Part shown: positions 54,253 through 55,322 of the stretch, one piece after another
How positions within the stretch are numbered: position 1 is the stretch's first letter
Layout: each line of letters opens with the position of its first letter
NCBI RefSeq assembly: GCF_014836845.1
Contig: NZ_JACSQA010000023.1
Location: 1-55,322 of the forward strand
Source: Ureibacillus galli
GTDB lineage: Bacteria > Bacillota > Bacilli > Bacillales_A > Planococcaceae
Length of the DNA: 55,322 nucleotides
Direction: 5' to 3'
The notes under the pieces: generated by a model
What the model saw: only the letters and a program-made list of their open reading frames with translations
The model's database searches: none
Told to the model about the DNA's origin: nothing
Position numbers and translations under genes: made by a program

Positions 54253-54821
54253 TTTTACTAATCGATAATTATGATTCATTTACTTATAATCTATACCAAC
54301 AAATCGCTAGCCTCGGAAAAAACGTGGAAGTCGTTCGCAATGATGCGATTTCCATTGAATCCATTCGTCAATTAAAACCGGAAGCAATCGTTTTATCTCC
54401 AGGTCCAGGAACGCCAAAGGAAGCAGGTATTACTGTGACCGTTGTCAAGGAATTATATAAAGAGTTTCCGATACTAGGCATTTGTTTAGGACACCAATCT
54501 ATCGGGGAAGCTTTCGGTGGAACTATAGTACGGGCAAGGAATATTATGCATGGAAAACTTTCTTCTATAAATTATGAGGAAAAAGGATTGTTTGAAAAAA
54601 TGGTTGGGGATATTTCGGTGATGCGTTACCATTCTCTTATTATTGACCGAACAACTTTACATCAAGAGTTAGAAATTGTCGCTACTTCGGAGGATGATGG
54701 AGAAATTATGGCCATTCAACATAAACAATATCCCGTGTTTGGACTTCAATTCCACCCAGAATCAATCGGTACGGAAAAAGGTACCCACTTAATAGAGTCG
54801 TTTTTACATCTTATTCAATGA
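54249..54821 (+). CDS. trpG: Anthranilate/aminodeoxychorismate synthase glutamine amidotransferase (TrpG/PabA)
   Basis: Class I glutaminase with SPGPGTP, nucleophile C79 in GICLGHQ, and the His-Glu pair in FHPES. Length 190. Coupled to trpE by ATGA. No trpDCFBA genes follow; the frame ends and an unrelated gene comes next. It may be shared with folate synthesis, as in B. subtilis. Confidence 0.92.
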   Translation: MILLIDNYDSFTYNLYQQIASLGKNVEVVRNDAISIESIRQLKPEAIVLSPGPGTPKEAGITVTVVKELYKEFPILGICLGHQSIGEAFGGTIVRARNIMHGKLSSINYEEKGLFEKMVGDISVMRYHSLIIDRTTLHQELEIVATSEDDGEIMAIQHKQYPVFGLQFHPESIGTEKGTHLIESFLHLIQ

Positions 54822-54857
54822 ATACACAACGAACTGCGTTAATATGGAGGGGTAGAA

Positions 54858-55214
54858 TTGGAAGGAAATTTAGAACAATGGATGACATTATCAGATGAAG
54901 AGAAAAGAAGTACATTACCTTCCGTTTTCAAATGGTTAAAAGAAAGAAAGATAGAGAGAAACGAAGGATTAGCTGAAACATTGCTTCAATATCCTACCGA
55001 GATCACACCCTTTATTTTCGAATTGTTTGAAAGTGAAAAAATAGAATTGGATCTGAAAAAATGGATGTTGGAAAATGTTATTTGTAAACTGCCCTTTTTT
55101 GTAAAAATTGCTTTAGAAGAGCAATTACAAAAAATGGCCCAGTTCCCAACAGATGAAGAGCGAAAAAGGAAATTGCATGAAGTAGCTCAAAATGTATTAG
55201 ATGGTTTTATATAA
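54858..55214 (+). CDS. DUF5071-like protein
   Basis: A helical 118-residue protein with LPSVFKWLKERKIERNEGLA near the start (short motif SVFKWLKER), TEITPFIFELF and WMLENVICKLP, resembling the DUF5071 pattern of repeated short helices ending in a KLP motif. TTG 54858 has GGAGGGG upstream. It lies 36 bases after trpG and ends in the terminal repeat terminator, so it is probably cotranscribed with trpEG. Function unknown. Confidence 0.55.
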   Translation: MEGNLEQWMTLSDEEKRSTLPSVFKWLKERKIERNEGLAETLLQYPTEITPFIFELFESEKIELDLKKWMLENVICKLPFFVKIALEEQLQKMAQFPTDEERKRKLHEVAQNVLDGFI

Positions 55215-55223
55215 ATCTTTTTT

Positions 55224-55246
55224 GCACACAAAAATATTTTGTGTGC
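55224..55246 (+). terminator. Locus-specific hairpin abutting the right repeat
   Basis: GCACACAAAA-ATA-TTTTGTGTGC is a perfect 10-bp stem just after the last stop codon. It has no T tract of its own; the terminal repeat begins at its last base. Confidence 0.7.
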
Positions 55247-55322
55247 TTCAGACTGTAGACAAACTCGAAATTTCGAGTTTGCCTACAGTCTTTTTTCTTT
55301 TAAAATAAAAGTAATAGTTTCT
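55246..55322. repeat. Right copy of 77-bp terminal inverted repeat
   Basis: Exact reverse complement of bases 1-77. The 42-nt near-palindrome is at 55250-55291 and is followed by TTTTTTCTTTT on the + strand, so it acts as terminator for the trpE-trpG transcript. As on the left, it abuts a locus-specific hairpin at its inner edge. Confidence 0.95.
55250..55308 (+). terminator. Intrinsic terminator formed by the right repeat
   Basis: The 42-nt near-palindrome is followed by six Ts and further T-rich sequence, reading outward on the + strand after the last gene of the window. Confidence 0.85.

Noticed and set aside
1-55322. The 77-bp inverted ends as terminal inverted repeats of a large transposon or integrative element
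   Set aside because: The interior is mostly conserved chromosomal backbone without transposase, integrase or target duplication, and each repeat is itself a terminator stem with a T tract.
1-55322. CRISPR arrays, tRNA or rRNA genes, prophage genes, insertion sequences
   Set aside because: None seen on either strand. Hairpins found are all explained as terminators or riboswitch elements.

Overview
The window is a stretch of low-GC, AT-rich chromosome from an aerobic Gram-positive bacterium of the order Bacillales. Protein flavour, strong GGAGG ribosome sites, many TTG starts, and Zur, Fur, Pho, CcpA, T-box and B12-riboswitch signals all point there. A Planococcaceae/Lysinibacillus-like host is my best guess; it is inferred from flavour, not proven. 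There are no rRNA or tRNA genes, insertion sequences, prophage genes or CRISPR arrays.

The backbone matches the Bacillus subtilis yqf-yqg-pst neighbourhood: yqfQ, ispH, cshB, nfo, yqfT-like, znuCB-zur, yqfW, ispG, yqfZ, yqgA-like, yqgC-like, sodA, pbpA and pst. To its left (109-5253) is a complete C4-dicarboxylate uptake and sensing set: transporter DctA, extracellular binding protein DctB, sensor kinase DctS and response regulator DctR. Two accessory blocks interrupt the backbone. Block 1 (about 13430-23381) sits between zur and yqfW. It starts with a cobalamin riboswitch, a divergent adenosyltransferase-like protein and a BtuF-like lipoprotein. A corrinoid and alpha-ribazole salvage operon follows (cobU, cobS, cobC-like, a second cobU-like gene, cblT-like, cblS-like), then a cystine symporter, an esterase-like protein lacking its serine nucleophile, and a PAS-GAF-GGDEF-EAL protein. 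Block 2 (about 28412-45164) sits between sodA and pbpA. It holds a membrane protein with a His-rich tail, a patatin-like lipase, a stress flavoprotein-like gene, a flavin reductase divergent from a Fur-controlled siderophore ABC operon, an M48 peptidase, a MetE-like methyltransferase behind an attenuator-like hairpin, and an LnrJK-LMN-like two-component/ABC export cassette. The right end carries a Pho-box-controlled pstSCAB-phoU operon and a Trp T-box in front of trpE-trpG and a DUF5071-like gene.

Metal and nutrient control runs through the window: Zur (zinc), Fur (iron), PhoP (phosphate), B12 riboswitch (corrinoids), T-box (tryptophan) and CcpA/DctR (C4-dicarboxylates). The two extreme ends are the same 77-bp sequence in inverted orientation, a 42-nt near-palindrome with a T-rich tail that acts as a terminator for the outermost genes. 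This is either a dispersed terminator-like repeat or the shared k-mer where an assembly broke, and probably both.

The most unusual material is in the B12 block. One cobU-like gene keeps the kinase P-loop and the guanylylation histidine, while the other keeps the GIVP/RD motif. The adenosyltransferase-like protein has lost its nucleotide-binding signature and may start at an ATT codon.
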